DNA of 64,000 nucleotides, taken from positions 151,961 to 215,960 of the forward strand of contig NZ_KE383850.1 in the NCBI RefSeq assembly GCF_000422485.1. The letters run 5' to 3'. The position numbers and the translations under genes are program-made. Each line of letters opens with the position of its first letter. Position 1 is the first letter of the stretch. The stretch comes from Paenibacillus pasadenensis DSM 19293 (GTDB taxonomy: Bacteria; Bacillota; Bacilli; Paenibacillales; Paenibacillaceae). Below are positions 37,093-47,314 of this stretch, one piece after another. The notes under the pieces are model-generated. The model ran no database searches. It was not told the DNA's origin and worked only from the letters and a program-made list of their open reading frames with translations.

Positions 37093-37836
37093 CTACCGTC
37101 TGCCGGTCTTGTCGGCCGCGATCAGGAAGAACATCGGCCGACGGACCTCCTCCGCCCAGGCGGGATTGCGCTCGAGCATCTCCGCCGTCGGAGCGAGCTC
37201 CGACAGCTGGCGGATCGAGAAGCCGGCGGCGAGCAGCGCGTTCAGATACGTGGAGACGGTGCGATGATACTTGATGACGTCGCTGCCGAGGAAGCGGGCG
37301 GAGCGCAGGCCCTGGTCGTGATAGCGGTCGACGGGCCAGTGCAGCTTCTCGCCGTTCGTCCCGTACTGCCAGTCCTGCGCAGGTAGGGCGGTGAAGATCG
37401 GATGCTCGACCGAGAAGACGAAGCTGCCCCCGTCCGCGAGCGCGTCATGCACCTTGACCGCAGCCGCGGCGAAGTCGCCGACATAGTGGAACGCGAGCGA
37501 GCTCAGCACGACGTCGAATTCCCCCGGAAGGAAAGCGATGTCTTCGATCGCGCCGCGCCGAAAGTCGATCGCGGGATCGTCGGTCAGCTCGCGGGCGCGT
37601 TCCAGCATCTTTTCCGACAGGTCGATGGCGAGCACGGACGCCGCCCCTTGCTCCCGCGCGTAGCGGGCATGCCAGCCGTAGCCGCAGCCGAGATCGAGCA
37701 CGCGCTTGCCGTCAAGCGGCGGCAGCATGGCGCGTAGCGCCGGCCATTCGCCGGCGGCGTCCAGCCCGCCCTGCGAACGGGGCATCCGGCTGTAGCGGTC
37801 AAAAAACTCCGGATCGTCGTATTTGTTTTCCTTCAT
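37093..37836 (-). CDS. Class I SAM-dependent methyltransferase
   Basis: A 247-residue soluble methyltransferase. The SAM-binding motif is KRVLDLGCGYGWHARYAREQ (about 47-66), followed by VLAIDLSEKMLERARE (motif II), GEFDVVLSSLAFHYVGDFAA (motif IV/V) and LADGGSFVFSVEHPIF. The C-terminal part, YHRTVSTYLNALLAAGFSI and LSELAPTAEMLERNP, is typical of the UbiE/Methyltransf_11 type found alone in Bacillales genomes. The ATG at 37834-37836 follows AAAAGGGGG. The substrate, a small molecule rather than nucleic acid by family, is not indicated by its neighbours. Confidence 0.88.
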   Translation of the reverse strand: MKENKYDDPEFFDRYSRMPRSQGGLDAAGEWPALRAMLPPLDGKRVLDLGCGYGWHARYAREQGAASVLAIDLSEKMLERARELTDDPAIDFRRGAIEDIAFLPGEFDVVLSSLAFHYVGDFAAAAVKVHDALADGGSFVFSVEHPIFTALPAQDWQYGTNGEKLHWPVDRYHDQGLRSARFLGSDVIKYHRTVSTYLNALLAAGFSIRQLSELAPTAEMLERNPAWAEEVRRPMFFLIAADKTGRR

Positions 37837-38020
37837 CGTGCAAGCCCCCTTTTCTCTTATTTTACCTCGCCCGACCGCAGCGCAACCGGCAGAGAACGGC
37901 TTGAGCCGTTTTTTATGCGTGGCCGGCATCCGGCGCAAGAACGGGAAGGCCAGCCAAGACGGGCCATGCCAGCCAAGTCGGGCTATGCCAGGCATGGCCG
38001 GGCGACGCTGCAATCATGCG

Positions 38021-38050
38021 AAAGCCCGGCCTCTCGGAAGAGGCCGGGCA
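38021..38050 (-). terminator. Terminator of the chitinase gene
   Basis: GCCCGGCCTCT/AGAGGCCGGGC perfect stem on the minus strand, followed by only three T, 40 bases past the chitinase stop. Confidence 0.65.
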
Positions 38051-38089
38051 ATGGACATGCGGCTTCGCGCAGCGGCGGGAACAACCGCT

Positions 38090-39481
38090 TTAGCCGAAGT
38101 AGCCCTTCATTGCGTTGGACCAGACGTAGCTCGTCGTTTTGTCCCAGTTGATCGACCAGGTCATGACGCCGCGGAAGCCGGAGTAGCCGCCCGGAGTCTG
38201 CAGCGTGTACTGGCCGCCGAACGATTGGCCCTTGGTGAGGTAGTTCAGCGCCTTGACGATGTCGGCCGGCTGCGTGTAGCCGCCGCCCGCCGCGGCCGGA
38301 GACGACGGCAGGCCGATCGCGACCTGGTCGGCGCGCAGCGCCGGGAACAGGTTGCTGGCGTTGCCGGCGATCGGGAAGCCTTTGAGCAGCACCTCGGCCA
38401 TCGCGACCTGGAAGTCGGCCGTGCCCTGGGCGTAGGACTTGCCGTCGAGTCCTTGCATGGAGCCGCTGTTGTAATGCTGGACGTGGATGTAGTCGAGCTG
38501 GTCGCGCACGGCGTGGATGACCGGTAGGTAGGCGCCCCACGGGCCGCCGTAGGCGATCTGGCCGCCCTGCACGTACGCCGTTTCCGGCGCCATCGTCAGA
38601 TCGAAGCCGGAGCCGTACGTCGCCATGATCTCCTTGATGGCGCTGATCAGGTTGACGACCTTGGGCGTCGTCGGGTTCTTGAAGTCGGTGTCGCCGCCGT
38701 TCAGCGACAGCGAGCTTCCTTCGAGGTCGATGTCGATGCCGTCGAAGCCGTACGTATTGATGATGTTCTTCAGCGAGCTGACGAAGCTGGCCTTGGCTGC
38801 CGCCGTGTTCAGCTCGACGGTGGCGTTGGCGCCGCCGATGGAGATGTGCACGCGGCGTCCCTGGCTTTGCAGGTAGGCGACGTCGGCCTTGAACTGGGCC
38901 GGGGTCGTCTGGAACGGCACGAACGTGAGCGTCGCATGGTCGCTCAGCGTCTCGGCGAAGCTGACGTTGATGACGTTGAAGTTCGGCGACACGTCGCGCA
39001 GCGGGATGACGCCGGAGCCGTTGTCGAAGTTATGCCAGTAGCCGACGACGACCTTGCCGGTCGAAGGCGTGGCCGAAGGAATCGGCGTGGCGGTCGGCGC
39101 GACCGTAGGCGTCGGAGTAGCGGTGGGAACCGGCGTCTTGGTCGGAGTCGGCGTCACCGTCGCGGTAGGCGTCGGCGTCACGGTCGGCTTGGGCGTCGGC
39201 GTGGCGGTCGGAGTCGGAGTGGCCGTCGGCGTGGCGGAAGGCGTCGGAGTCGGCGTCGTGCCGCCCGTCGGCGTCCACAGCGCGGGCACGTTCGGCGGCT
39301 CCCAGCCGGTCAGCGCCGTATGGGACTGCACGCAGCGGTAGTCCTTGCCGGCGTACGTCACGACGTCGCCCGCCTTGTAGGCGGTGCCGGGCGTCCAGGC
39401 CGCGGCGCCGAACACCGTTGCCGGCACGATCGCCACCAGCAGCATGAGGATCAGGGTAAGGGCAAGACTTTTGCGTTTCAT
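38090..39481 (-). CDS. Secreted chitinase, GH18 with CBM5/12
   Basis: A 463-residue secreted enzyme. Signal peptide (MKRKSLALTLILMLLVAIVP, cut near FGAAA). Residues about 28-73 are a CBM5/12 chitin-binding module (AWTPGTAYKAGDVVTYAGKD, YRCVQSHTALTGWEPPN). A Thr/Pro linker of about 65 residues follows, then a GH18 barrel with KVVVGYWHNF, VHISIGGAN (substrate strand 3), the catalytic FDGIDIDLEG (D-x-D-x-E) and YIHVQHYNSG. It hydrolyses beta-1,4-N-acetylglucosamine chains outside the cell, close to the ChiD type. The start is the ATG at 39479-39481, AAAGGGG at 8 bases; a TTG one codon earlier is less likely. A 16-bp palindrome at 39535 may be its operator. Confidence 0.93.
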   Translation of the reverse strand: MKRKSLALTLILMLLVAIVPATVFGAAAWTPGTAYKAGDVVTYAGKDYRCVQSHTALTGWEPPNVPALWTPTGGTTPTPTPSATPTATPTPTATPTPKPTVTPTPTATVTPTPTKTPVPTATPTPTVAPTATPIPSATPSTGKVVVGYWHNFDNGSGVIPLRDVSPNFNVINVSFAETLSDHATLTFVPFQTTPAQFKADVAYLQSQGRRVHISIGGANATVELNTAAAKASFVSSLKNIINTYGFDGIDIDLEGSSLSLNGGDTDFKNPTTPKVVNLISAIKEIMATYGSGFDLTMAPETAYVQGGQIAYGGPWGAYLPVIHAVRDQLDYIHVQHYNSGSMQGLDGKSYAQGTADFQVAMAEVLLKGFPIAGNASNLFPALRADQVAIGLPSSPAAAGGGYTQPADIVKALNYLTKGQSFGGQYTLQTPGGYSGFRGVMTWSINWDKTTSYVWSNAMKGYFG

Positions 39482-39534
39482 CAATCCATCCCCTTTCGGA
39501 ATTTCCTTGCGGAATCTTCTACTCTATTGGACCA

Positions 39535-39550
39535 CTGAAATAGATTTCAG
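39535..39550. promoter_or_regulatory. 16-bp palindrome upstream of the chitinase
   Basis: CTGAAAT-AG-ATTTCAG, 55-70 bases upstream of the chitinase start and within its promoter region. Operator-like. Confidence 0.5.
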
Positions 39551-39669
39551 ATAAGGGAGAATATTCCGAGAATCAGGGGCAGATTTTTTGAAGAAAGACG
39601 CCGGTTCGTCACGGAACTTCGCGGATGCTATAATCGGGGTGACATTTTTGACGAGACAAGGAGCGAATC

Positions 39670-40599
39670 ATGAGGATCGGATTCCGTACGCTCAAAACCG
39701 CCGTCGGCGTCAGCCTGTCGGTGCTGACCGCCCAGCAGCTCGGACTGCTCAACTTCGCCTCCGCCGGCATCCTCACGCTGCTCTGCATCCAGAAGACGAG
39801 GCGCCAGTCGTTCAACGCGATCTGGGAGCGGCTGCTCGCCTGCCTCGTCGGCATCGCGGTCTCGGGGCTGGCCTTCGAGCTGGCCGGCTACTACGCGCTG
39901 CTGTTCGTGCCCATCTACCTGGTGCTGATCCCGCTGTGCGTCGGGCTGCGCTGCACCGGCGGCATCGCCAGCAGCTCGGTCATCATGATGCATGTGTACA
40001 TCCACGGCGACCTGACGCTCTCGTTCATCGGCAACGAGCTGGCGCTGATCGCGATCGGCCTCGGCCTGTCGCTCGTCGTCAACCTGTACATGCCGGGCAT
40101 CGAGCGTCAGGTGATGACCCTGCGGCGGCGCATCGAGGACAACATCGAGCGCATCCTGCGCGAGCTGGCGATCTATCTCAAGGACGGCAGCAGCCTGTGG
40201 GACGGCCGCGAGCTGCTGGAGCTCGACAAGCTGCTGGAGCAGGCGCGGGCGCTCGGCGTGCAGGCGACGGAGAACGACTTCAGCGGCCGGCGCAGCCTGT
40301 TCTACACCTACTACGAGACGCGAAGGCGCCAGGCCGACATCCTCAAGACGATGATGCCGCTCGTCTCCCAGGTCGACGCGAGGCTGGAGCAGGGCCGCCG
40401 CATCGGCGAGTTCCTGGACGATCTGGCCGACCACTGGAACACGATTCCCGGCGGCCGCGACTACCACGAGCGGCTGCGCTCGATCCGCGACTACCACAAG
40501 GAGCTTCCGCTGCCCGAGACGCGCGAGGAGTTCGAGACGAGGGCCAGCCTGTACGGCATGGCCAACGAGCTGGAACGGTTCATCCTGACCCTGGCTTAG
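39670..40599 (+). CDS. Aromatic acid exporter family protein (ArAE, YqjA type)
   Basis: A 309-residue protein. Four to five transmembrane helices occupy residues 1-145 (RIGFRTLKTAVGVSLSVLTAQ; GIAVSGLAFELAGYYALLFVPIYL; LALIAIGLGLSLVVNLYMPG). A cytoplasmic helical domain follows (MTLRRRIEDNIERILRELAI; DILKTMMPLVSQVDARLEQG; LERFILTLA). This is the ArAE_1 plus C-terminal domain plan of B. subtilis YqjA. The family is linked to export of aromatic carboxylic acids in Gram-negatives; the Bacillales proteins have no proven substrate. The ATG follows AAGGAGCG. It is monocistronic; a poor hairpin with a T-run at about 40623-40650 may end it. Confidence 0.85.
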   Translation: MRIGFRTLKTAVGVSLSVLTAQQLGLLNFASAGILTLLCIQKTRRQSFNAIWERLLACLVGIAVSGLAFELAGYYALLFVPIYLVLIPLCVGLRCTGGIASSSVIMMHVYIHGDLTLSFIGNELALIAIGLGLSLVVNLYMPGIERQVMTLRRRIEDNIERILRELAIYLKDGSSLWDGRELLELDKLLEQARALGVQATENDFSGRRSLFYTYYETRRRQADILKTMMPLVSQVDARLEQGRRIGEFLDDLADHWNTIPGGRDYHERLRSIRDYHKELPLPETREEFETRASLYGMANELERFILTLA

Positions 40600-40749
40600 G
40601 GCGTGCTTCCAACATGCCCTAAGGCCGGAGGACGGGGGGCCGTTTTTTTATTTCTTTACTAAAGCATCATGAAACGCTGATCCTCCGCTGAATGAAGTCC
40701 CGTACGCTAATGGGCGATGCAACCACAACGGACAGGCAGGAGGAAGCGC

Positions 40750-43700
40750 ATGAGACAGTGGGTACGGAAAGGGCTCGGCATCATGCTGAGCGCCGCGCTG
40801 GCGGCCGGCATCGCATGGCCGGGGGCACAGCCGGCGCAAGCCGCGGAGGAGACGCCGCTCAAGCTGGTCGAAGGGGGCGGCAACTGGAAGGTGCTGGTGA
40901 CGCCGGCCGATCAGGGCAGCGTCTGGAGGGCGGTCTACGACGACTCGTCATGGGACGCGGGGACGGCTCCGCTCGGCTACCCGGTACGGGCGGAGACGGC
41001 GACGTCGAGGTTCGGCGGCATCGCCACGACGATCGGCTACGGGGGCAGCAGCAGCAACAAGTACCTGACGACATATTTCCGCAAGACGGTGCAGCTGAGC
41101 GGCGCTGCCGACTACAAGCGCTTCGTCGGCAGCTTCGGCGTCGACGACGGCATGGTGCTGTATGTCAACGGGACGGAAATCGCCCGCTACAACATGCCGG
41201 AAGGCCCGATCAGCTACTCGACCCTGTCGGTCGAAGGCAAATCGGCGCCGCTGTCGTTCTACGACGTCGACCTGACGGACAAGCTGGCCGGCGTCGTCAA
41301 GGAAGGCGCCAACGAGATCGCCGTCGAGGTGCATCAGCAGAGCAAAAGCAGCTCCGACCTGTACTTCGACATGGAACTGCTGGCGTACAAGACGGCGGGG
41401 CAGACGCCGGTCGATCCGCCGCAGTCGCCGCTGCCGCAGTCGGTGGCGCTGACGTTCCATGGAGATCCGCGCACCGAGCTGGGCGTCGCCTGGTATACCT
41501 ATGAGGACTACCCGGGCACGAAGCTGCAGGTCGCCGAGAAGAGCGGCGCTCCGGCGGGAGGCGGCTTCCCGGCGGACAAGGCGCTGACGTTCGAAGGCTC
41601 CGCGGAGCGCGTCGAGACGTACCAGACCAAGGCGGACAAAGCCGCCGGCAAGAAGACGGTCTACCAGAGCCACAAGGCGAAGGCGGTCGGCCTGAAGCCG
41701 GGCACGGACTATGTGTTCCGCGTCGGCGACGGGGAAGACGGCCATTGGAGCGGCACCGGCTCGTTCCGGACGGAGGCGGCGCAGCCGGAGGCGTTCACGT
41801 TCCTGTATACGACGGATTCGCAAGGCACGACCGACGCGGACTTCGTCACCTGGGCGCATACGCTTCAGGAAGGGCTGGACCGGTTCCCGCAGTCGGCGTT
41901 CGTCGCCAATACGGGCGACCTGGTGGACAACGGCGACCTCGAGGAGCAGTGGTCCTGGTTCTTCGACAAGCCCAAGGAGCTGCTCATGAGCCGGCCGCTC
42001 GTGCCGCTCGTCGGCAACCACGAGTCCAAGAGCTACGGCAACTTCACGCAGCACTTCAACCTGCCGAACCTGTCGCAGACGGGCGCCAAGCCGGACGGCT
42101 CGGTGTACTCGTTCGACTACGGCCCGGCGCACTTCATGGTCATCAACACGGAATATTCGCTTGCCGCGAGCAGCGCGGAGTACCAGCAGATCTACCGCAA
42201 CCAGGTGGAATGGCTGCGCGCCGAGGCGGCCCGCACGGACAAGAAGTGGAAGGTCGTGCTGCTGCACAAGTCGATGTACTCCGTCGCGAGCCATGTGTCG
42301 GACAGCGACGTCGTGAGCTTCCGCTCGGAGCTGACCAAGGTGTTCGACGAGATGGGCGTCGACCTCGTGCTCGGCGGCCACGACCATACGTATACGCGCA
42401 GCTTCCAGATGCTCGGGGGCGAGGCGCAGAAGGACAAGCTGCCGGATGCGGACGGACAGGTCGTCGATCCGAAGGGCACGCTGTACCTCATCACCAACGC
42501 GGCCGGCGACAAGCGCTACAACGTCAAGACCGGCATGGAGTTCCCTTACGCGGCCAAGTACGAGCAGCCGGGCAAGGAGATGTTCACCGGCGTGCAGGTG
42601 AGCGACGATTCGATCGGCTTCCAGGCGTACACGACGACGGAGGCGGGCACGACCGATGCTTACGACGCCTACCGCATCAAGCGCACGGACGCCGCTCCGG
42701 CGGCGGTGCGGGACGCCCGCTGGTCGGTGAACGCGGCCGGCAAGCTGCAGGTGGAATGGACGGCTCCGGCCGGCGCCGCTCCGACCGCCTACCGCCTCTA
42801 TGAGCGCACCGACGCGCTGGGCGCGAACTGGACGGTCACAGTGCCGCATGTCGATGGAAAGACGGCCTACGCTTACGTGCTCGAAGGAGCCGATCCGAAA
42901 GGCAAGTACGAGCTTGCCGTCCGCGCCACGGCGGGACGCGGCAACTCTGCCGCGGCGTTCGTGAAGACGAACGCGGAGACGGCGACGCCGACGCCGACGG
43001 CGAGCGCGACTCCGACGCCAACGCCGACGGCGAGCGCAAGCCCGACGACATCGCCAAGCGCAAGCCCGACGACATCGCCAAGCGCAAGCCCGACGACGTC
43101 GCCGAGCGGAACCCCGGCGCCGACTCCGGTCGTCACGCCGACGCCGACGCCATTGCCGAGCGCAAGCCCGACGGCAAGTCCGACCCCGGCGCCGACGAGC
43201 AGCCCTACCCCGGCGCCATCGGCGCTGCCGTCGGCCACGCCGGCCCCGGCGCAGATCAAGGACGTGCCGGCGACGCACTGGGCGTCCGCAAGCATCCGGC
43301 AGGCGATCCAGCTCGGCATCGCCCAAGGCTATGAGGACGGCAGCTTCCGTCCGGACGCCTCGGTCAGCCGCGCGGAGCTGGCGGTGCTGCTGGCGCGGGC
43401 GCTGCAGCTTCCGTCGGCCGGCGGACAAGCGGCGTTCAAGGACGCCGCGCAGATTCCGGCCTGGGCGCGCGGCTCCATCGCCGGCGCAGCCGGAGCCGGC
43501 CTGATCGGCGGCTACGAGGACGGCAGCTTCCGTCCGGACCGCGCGGTCACGCGCGCGGAGCTGGCCGTGCTGGCCGCCAAGGCGGCCGGCCTGAGCCCGG
43601 CCGCCGGCGCTCGGCCGGACTACGCCGACCTGGCGAGCATCCCGGCGTGGGCGCGGCCGTCGGTGGCCGCCCTGCAGCAGGCCGGCCTCATGGGCGGCAT

Positions 43701-43791
43701 CGGCGGCGACCGCTTCGCTCCGACGGCTCCGGTGACGCGGGCGCAAGCCGCCGCGCTGCTGGTGCGGCTGAGCGCGCCGCAAGCGGCCTAG
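40750..43791 (+). CDS. SLH-anchored purple-acid-phosphatase-like phosphoesterase
   Basis: A 1013-residue surface protein. Signal peptide [20 protein letters not shown], cut near AQAAEE. Residues about 35-220 form a jelly-roll-like module ([32 protein letters not shown]). A fibronectin-like purple acid phosphatase N-domain follows ([20 protein letters not shown]), then a calcineurin-like core at about 350-600: [60 protein letters not shown] second Fn3-like module, an Ala/Thr/Pro/Ser linker and three SLH domains ([59 protein letters not shown]) complete it. ATG at 40750 after AGGAGG. It probably releases phosphate or hydrolyses diesters at the wall. The second such enzyme in the window has a different N-terminal plan. 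Confidence 0.9.
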   Translation: MRQWVRKGLGIMLSAALAAGIAWPGAQPAQAAEETPLKLVEGGGNWKVLVTPADQGSVWRAVYDDSSWDAGTAPLGYPVRAETATSRFGGIATTIGYGGSSSNKYLTTYFRKTVQLSGAADYKRFVGSFGVDDGMVLYVNGTEIARYNMPEGPISYSTLSVEGKSAPLSFYDVDLTDKLAGVVKEGANEIAVEVHQQSKSSSDLYFDMELLAYKTAGQTPVDPPQSPLPQSVALTFHGDPRTELGVAWYTYEDYPGTKLQVAEKSGAPAGGGFPADKALTFEGSAERVETYQTKADKAAGKKTVYQSHKAKAVGLKPGTDYVFRVGDGEDGHWSGTGSFRTEAAQPEAFTFLYTTDSQGTTDADFVTWAHTLQEGLDRFPQSAFVANTGDLVDNGDLEEQWSWFFDKPKELLMSRPLVPLVGNHESKSYGNFTQHFNLPNLSQTGAKPDGSVYSFDYGPAHFMVINTEYSLAASSAEYQQIYRNQVEWLRAEAARTDKKWKVVLLHKSMYSVASHVSDSDVVSFRSELTKVFDEMGVDLVLGGHDHTYTRSFQMLGGEAQKDKLPDADGQVVDPKGTLYLITNAAGDKRYNVKTGMEFPYAAKYEQPGKEMFTGVQVSDDSIGFQAYTTTEAGTTDAYDAYRIKRTDAAPAAVRDARWSVNAAGKLQVEWTAPAGAAPTAYRLYERTDALGANWTVTVPHVDGKTAYAYVLEGADPKGKYELAVRATAGRGNSAAAFVKTNAETATPTPTASATPTPTPTASASPTTSPSASPTTSPSASPTTSPSGTPAPTPVVTPTPTPLPSASPTASPTPAPTSSPTPAPSALPSATPAPAQIKDVPATHWASASIRQAIQLGIAQGYEDGSFRPDASVSRAELAVLLARALQLPSAGGQAAFKDAAQIPAWARGSIAGAAGAGLIGGYEDGSFRPDRAVTRAELAVLAAKAAGLSPAAGARPDYADLASIPAWARPSVAALQQAGLMGGIGGDRFAPTAPVTRAQAAALLVRLSAPQAA

Positions 43792-43823
43792 GCCGCGGTT
43801 CCGGATCGCGGACAATAGCAGAC

Positions 43824-43864
43824 AAGCCAAAGGCACCCTCCTCGAGGGTGCCTTTGGCTTTTTC
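43824..43864 (+). terminator. Terminator of the SLH phosphatase gene
   Basis: AAGCCAAAGGCACCCTC/GAGGGTGCCTTTGGCTT 17-bp perfect stem followed by TTT. Confidence 0.9.
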
Positions 43865-43896
43865 ACCTGCACAATCATCCAGGCCAGCTGTTCCGG

Positions 43897-44787
43897 TCAA
43901 GTCTGAAGCAGCGTCGCGATGAACCGCTCCGCGCTCTTGGACAGGTACCGGTCCTTGCGCCAGACGATGCCGACCTCGGAGTGGAAGCGCTCGCCGCCGA
44001 GCTCGCGCAGCTCGATGCCGGACATCTGGAACGAGGCCAGCACGGAGCGCGGCAGCACGGTCGCCCCGATGCCTTCGGAGACGAGCGCGAGGATGACGGC
44101 GACGCTGGAGCATTCGCACAGGATATGCGGCTCGCAGCCGGCCAGCCGGAACTGCTGGAGCAGCTTCTCGTGCATGGCGGTCGTGCGCTCGGTCTTGAGC
44201 GTGAGGAAAGGATGCTCCGCCAGCTCGCCGAGCGAGATCGGCCCCCCTCTCTCGGGCGCCCAGCCCGCAGGCAGGATGGCGGCGAAAGGGTCCGAAGGCA
44301 GCGGAGCGATCTTGTAGGCCGACGGCTCCGAGTCGAACTCGAACGGCAGGCGCGTCACGATCAGCTCGATCTCGCCCGCGTCCAGCTCCTGGCCGAGCGA
44401 GAAATGATCCCCTTCATGCACCTTGAACGTCACGTCGGGATACTGGCGGTGGAACTTGCGGATCGGATCCGGCAGCAGCGAGATGCACGAGACGACCGCC
44501 CCGACGGACAGCACGCCGCGGATGCCCTCGCCCTGCTCCCGCACCTCCTGCAGCGTGTCGGAAAACTCGCGCATGAGCCGCTCCGCGCGCTCGAGCAGCA
44601 GCTTGCCGGCGGCGGTCAGCCGCAGGCTGCGTCCCGTGCGGTCGAACAGCACGACGCCGAGCTCCTCCTCCATCTGCCGCAGCTGGCGGCTGAGCGGCGG
44701 CTGCTCCATGTGCAGCGCGCGCGCCGCGCGCGTAATCTGGCCTTCGCGGGCAATCGTCACGAAGTAATTCAGCTGGCGCATATCCAT
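43897..44787 (-). CDS. LysR-family transcriptional regulator
   Basis: A 296-residue regulator. The N-terminal winged helix reads MDMRQLNYFVTIAREGQITR, AARALHMEQPPLSRQLRQME and EELGVVLFDRTGRSL. The C-terminal substrate-binding domain is a periplasmic-binding-like fold (GVLSVGAVVSCISLLPDPIR, ELDAGEIELIVTRLPFEFDS, LVSEGIGATVLPRSVLASF). The ATG at 44785-44787 follows AAAGGAG at 8 bases; the longer upstream frame is non-coding. Divergent from ilvE, so ilvE is a possible target. The QPPLSRQLRQ motif and length resemble CbbR/AlsR-like regulators, but the effector is not known. Confidence 0.9.
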   Translation of the reverse strand: MDMRQLNYFVTIAREGQITRAARALHMEQPPLSRQLRQMEEELGVVLFDRTGRSLRLTAAGKLLLERAERLMREFSDTLQEVREQGEGIRGVLSVGAVVSCISLLPDPIRKFHRQYPDVTFKVHEGDHFSLGQELDAGEIELIVTRLPFEFDSEPSAYKIAPLPSDPFAAILPAGWAPERGGPISLGELAEHPFLTLKTERTTAMHEKLLQQFRLAGCEPHILCECSSVAVILALVSEGIGATVLPRSVLASFQMSGIELRELGGERFHSEVGIVWRKDRYLSKSAERFIATLLQT

Positions 44788-44977
44788 ACGGAAGACTCCT
44801 TTCGGCAACAATGGAAAAGCCTGGCGGCTGCGGGCGATCGTCCGGAATGCCATACCCGGAAGGTATGGAGAACTGAATGAAACCGATCCTTTCACTATAG
44901 GGGATCAAGTGGTAGGATGACTAGTAGAAGAATGCTCGGACGCCGCACGAGGCGGACGACGGAAGGAAGGATCGCAG

Positions 44978-46051
44978 ATGGCTTACGAGTTCAAGATCGA
45001 GCGCACCAAGGAGCCGAAGGCCAAGGAGTCGCTTCAAGGCTCCGTATTCGGCACCCGCTTCACGGATCATATGTTCATCCTGGATTACGACAAGGGGCAG
45101 GGCTGGCATGACGGCCGCATCGTGCCCTACCAGCCGATCACGCTGGATCCGGCCGCCAAGGTGTTCCACTACGGCCAGACGATCTTCGAGGGGCTCAAGG
45201 CGTACCTGACCGAGGACGGCCGCGTGCTGCTGTTCCGTCCGCGGAGCAACATCAAGCGCATGAACCTGTCCAACGCGCGCATGAGCATCCCGACGATCGA
45301 CGAGGAGCTGTTCCTCGAGGCGCTGCGCCAGCTGCTCGTCGTCGAGCGCGACTGGGTGCCGTCCGAGGAAGGCACGTCGCTGTACGTCCGTCCGTTCGTC
45401 ATCGCGACGCAGGCGACGCTGGGCGTGGCTCCTTCCCACCAGTACAAGTTCATGATCATCCTGTCCCCGGTCGGCGCGTATTACTCCGAGGGCGTCAATC
45501 CGGTCTCCATCTACGTCGAGTCCGGCTACGTGCGCGCGGTGCCGGGCGGCGTCGGCGAGGCCAAGACGGCGGGCAACTACGCGGCCGGCCTGCAGGCGCA
45601 GGAGGAAGCGACGGCCAAGGGCTACTCGCAGGTGCTGTGGCTGGACGGCGTGCACCGCAAGTACATCGAAGAGGTCGGCAGCATGAACGTGTTCTTCGTG
45701 CTCGGCGACAAGGTCGTCACGCCGGCGCTGAACGGCAGCATCCTGCACGGCATCACGCGCGACTCGGTCATCTCGATGCTCCGCCACTGGGGCTACGAGG
45801 TCGAGGAACGCCAGCTGTCCATGCAGGAGGTCGCCGACGCGCATCGGGCCGGCACGCTCGTCGAGGCGTTCGGCACGGGCACGGCGGCGGTCATCTCGCC
45901 AATCGGCGAGCTGTACTGGCAGGGCGAGGCGATGAAGGTGAACGAGGGCCGCACCGGCGACCTGTCGCAGCGGCTGTACGACGAGCTCACCGGCCTGCAG
46001 CGCGGCGAGAAGGAAGACCCGTTCGGCTGGACGGTCGAGCTGCAGGGCTGA
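44978..46051 (+). CDS. ilvE: Branched-chain amino acid aminotransferase
   Basis: A 357-residue class IV PLP aminotransferase of the BCAT type II group. It catalyses the last step of leucine, isoleucine and valine synthesis, using 2-oxoglutarate/glutamate, in the cytoplasm. Key segments: PAAKVFHYGQTIFEGLKAYL, LFRPRSNIKRMNLSNARMSI, SLYVRPFVIATQATLGV, KTAGNYAAGLQAQEEATAKG, and LWLDGVHRKYIEEVGSMNVF with the PLP-binding Lys followed by E-V-G-x-M-N. LVEAFGTGTAAVISPIG completes the phosphate-binding cup. The length is normal. The ATG follows GGAAGGA. Divergent from the LysR gene. No T-box leader is visible in the 190-base upstream gap. Confidence 0.94.
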   Translation: MAYEFKIERTKEPKAKESLQGSVFGTRFTDHMFILDYDKGQGWHDGRIVPYQPITLDPAAKVFHYGQTIFEGLKAYLTEDGRVLLFRPRSNIKRMNLSNARMSIPTIDEELFLEALRQLLVVERDWVPSEEGTSLYVRPFVIATQATLGVAPSHQYKFMIILSPVGAYYSEGVNPVSIYVESGYVRAVPGGVGEAKTAGNYAAGLQAQEEATAKGYSQVLWLDGVHRKYIEEVGSMNVFFVLGDKVVTPALNGSILHGITRDSVISMLRHWGYEVEERQLSMQEVADAHRAGTLVEAFGTGTAAVISPIGELYWQGEAMKVNEGRTGDLSQRLYDELTGLQRGEKEDPFGWTVELQG

Positions 46052-46230
46052 CGGATCGGCGGACGGCGGAATGACGAATTGTCGGACGGCGAAATGACGG
46101 ACCGGCGTATCGCTGGATCCGCGGAATGACGAATCGACGGAACGATGGATCGTCGGAATGATGGATCGGCGGAATGACGAATCGACGGAACGCTGGATCG
46201 GCGGAATGACGGTCGACGGACCGTAATGCA
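46052..46230 (+). repeat. Degenerate short tandem repeats after ilvE
   Basis: Runs of GGATCG(G)CGGAATGACGAATCGACGGAACG-like units with a 15-18 base step lie between the ilvE stop and its terminator. Non-coding. Confidence 0.7.
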
Positions 46231-46242
46231 TGCGCGCGTAGA

Positions 46243-46276
46243 GGGGCGGCTTCCCGCAAGGGGAGCCGTCTTTTTG
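46243..46276 (+). terminator. Terminator of ilvE
   Basis: CGGCTTCCC-gcaa-GGGGAGCCG stem followed by TCTTTTTG. Confidence 0.75.
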
Positions 46277-46309
46277 TCGTTCGCGGAGGTGGCGATCGCC
46301 GCCCGCGGA

Positions 46310-46530
46310 GCCGATCGCGCCGCTGCGGCCGCCTGTCCGGAGGCGTCGCTGAGGGCTGGAGGCGCCACACCGCTGCGGGCGCCTGACTGGAGGCGCCGCT
46401 AGGGGGTTGAACCGTCGCACCGCTTCGGGCGCCTGGCCGAAGGCGTCGCTGGGGGCTGGAGACGTCGCGCTGCGGGCGCCTGGCCGGTGGCGCCGCTAAG
46501 GGCTGGAGCCGTGCCCTGCGGGCACCTGCT
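46310..46530 (+). repeat. Tandem repeat, about 60-bp unit
   Basis: Four to five degenerate copies of a unit built of CGCTGCGGGCGCCTG-x-C-x-GGAGGCG(C/T)CGCTAGGGGCTGGAGxCGTC. Each unit has a GGCGCC-centred dyad. Non-coding. Confidence 0.75.
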
Positions 46531-46651
46531 CAGATGATGGGCGGCCTCTTGCAGGGGGGCGTCTGTTTGTTGGTTGCCAAGCCGAGGTTTTTCTTTCGCA
46601 GCGCAGTGAGTCTAGCCTCGGATGTGCCGCATCCAGGGCTGCCTGCGAATG

Positions 46652-46835
46652 CTAATGATACTCAGAGACGCTATTTGCTGATTTTCGAGCCTTTTTGTCA
46701 GCTAACGATACTGGCGAGCGCTATTCGAGTCCAGAACGATGATTTTGGCCGATTTTAGTCGAATAGCGCGCCTCAGTATCGTTAGAATTTCCAGCTGTTC
46801 GTTTTGGGCAAAATAGCGCTTCTCCGTATCGTTAG
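46652..46835. repeat. Bipolar intergenic repeat: two direct plus two inverted copies of a TAACGATACTG-CGCTATT element
   Basis: CTAA(C/T)GATACT...GCTATT occurs at 46652-46675 and 46702-46726 on the plus strand, and its complement AATAGCG...GTATCGTTAG at 46760-46785 and 46811-46835. The transcript of either strand could fold into a large cruciform with nested arms. A+T-richer than the flanks; no gene. Confidence 0.85.
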
Positions 46836-46879
46836 CGGCACGGCTGACGAGCAGGCGAGGCGGACGAGGCAGCAGGCGG

Positions 46880-47210
46880 CTGGAGGGATGGCATGAGGAA
46901 CGAGACGAGCGACGAATGGAACCAAGAGCTTGGTGGGCGAGACCGGTGAAATGGACGAAGGAACGAGTTGAGCGAGGGGCAGGTGGACGAATGAACGAAT
47001 TGAACGAGATGGACGAGATGGACGGAGCGTGCGAATGACGAATGAACGAGTTGGACGAGGCGGGCGAATGGACGAATGAACGGGATGGACGGAGCGGGCA
47101 AGGTGGACAGATGAACGAGATCAGTGGGGCGGGCGAGGTGGACGATTGGACGAGATGAACGAGGCTGGAGCGACGAGGCGAGGCGGGCGTGAGAAGAGAG
47201 ATGGCAAGAC
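46880..47210 (+). repeat. Low-complexity GAACGAG/GGACGA repeat tract
   Basis: Degenerate repeats of GA(A/C)GAG(A/T)TGGACGA and GAATGAACGA, strongly purine-biased on the plus strand, fill the distance to the GH16 promoter. Frames on the minus strand are open but of low complexity (Ser/Pro/Phe/His) and lack start signals. No gene seen. Confidence 0.7.
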
Positions 47211-47314
47211 GGACGTTCGGCAGCAAGGAGTACATTCGGAGGGACGTTTCAACAGCAGCAGGAATAAAGTCGGCGGCGATCCGAACTCCCGTCACCTTAC
47301 CTGAAATATGGGGA

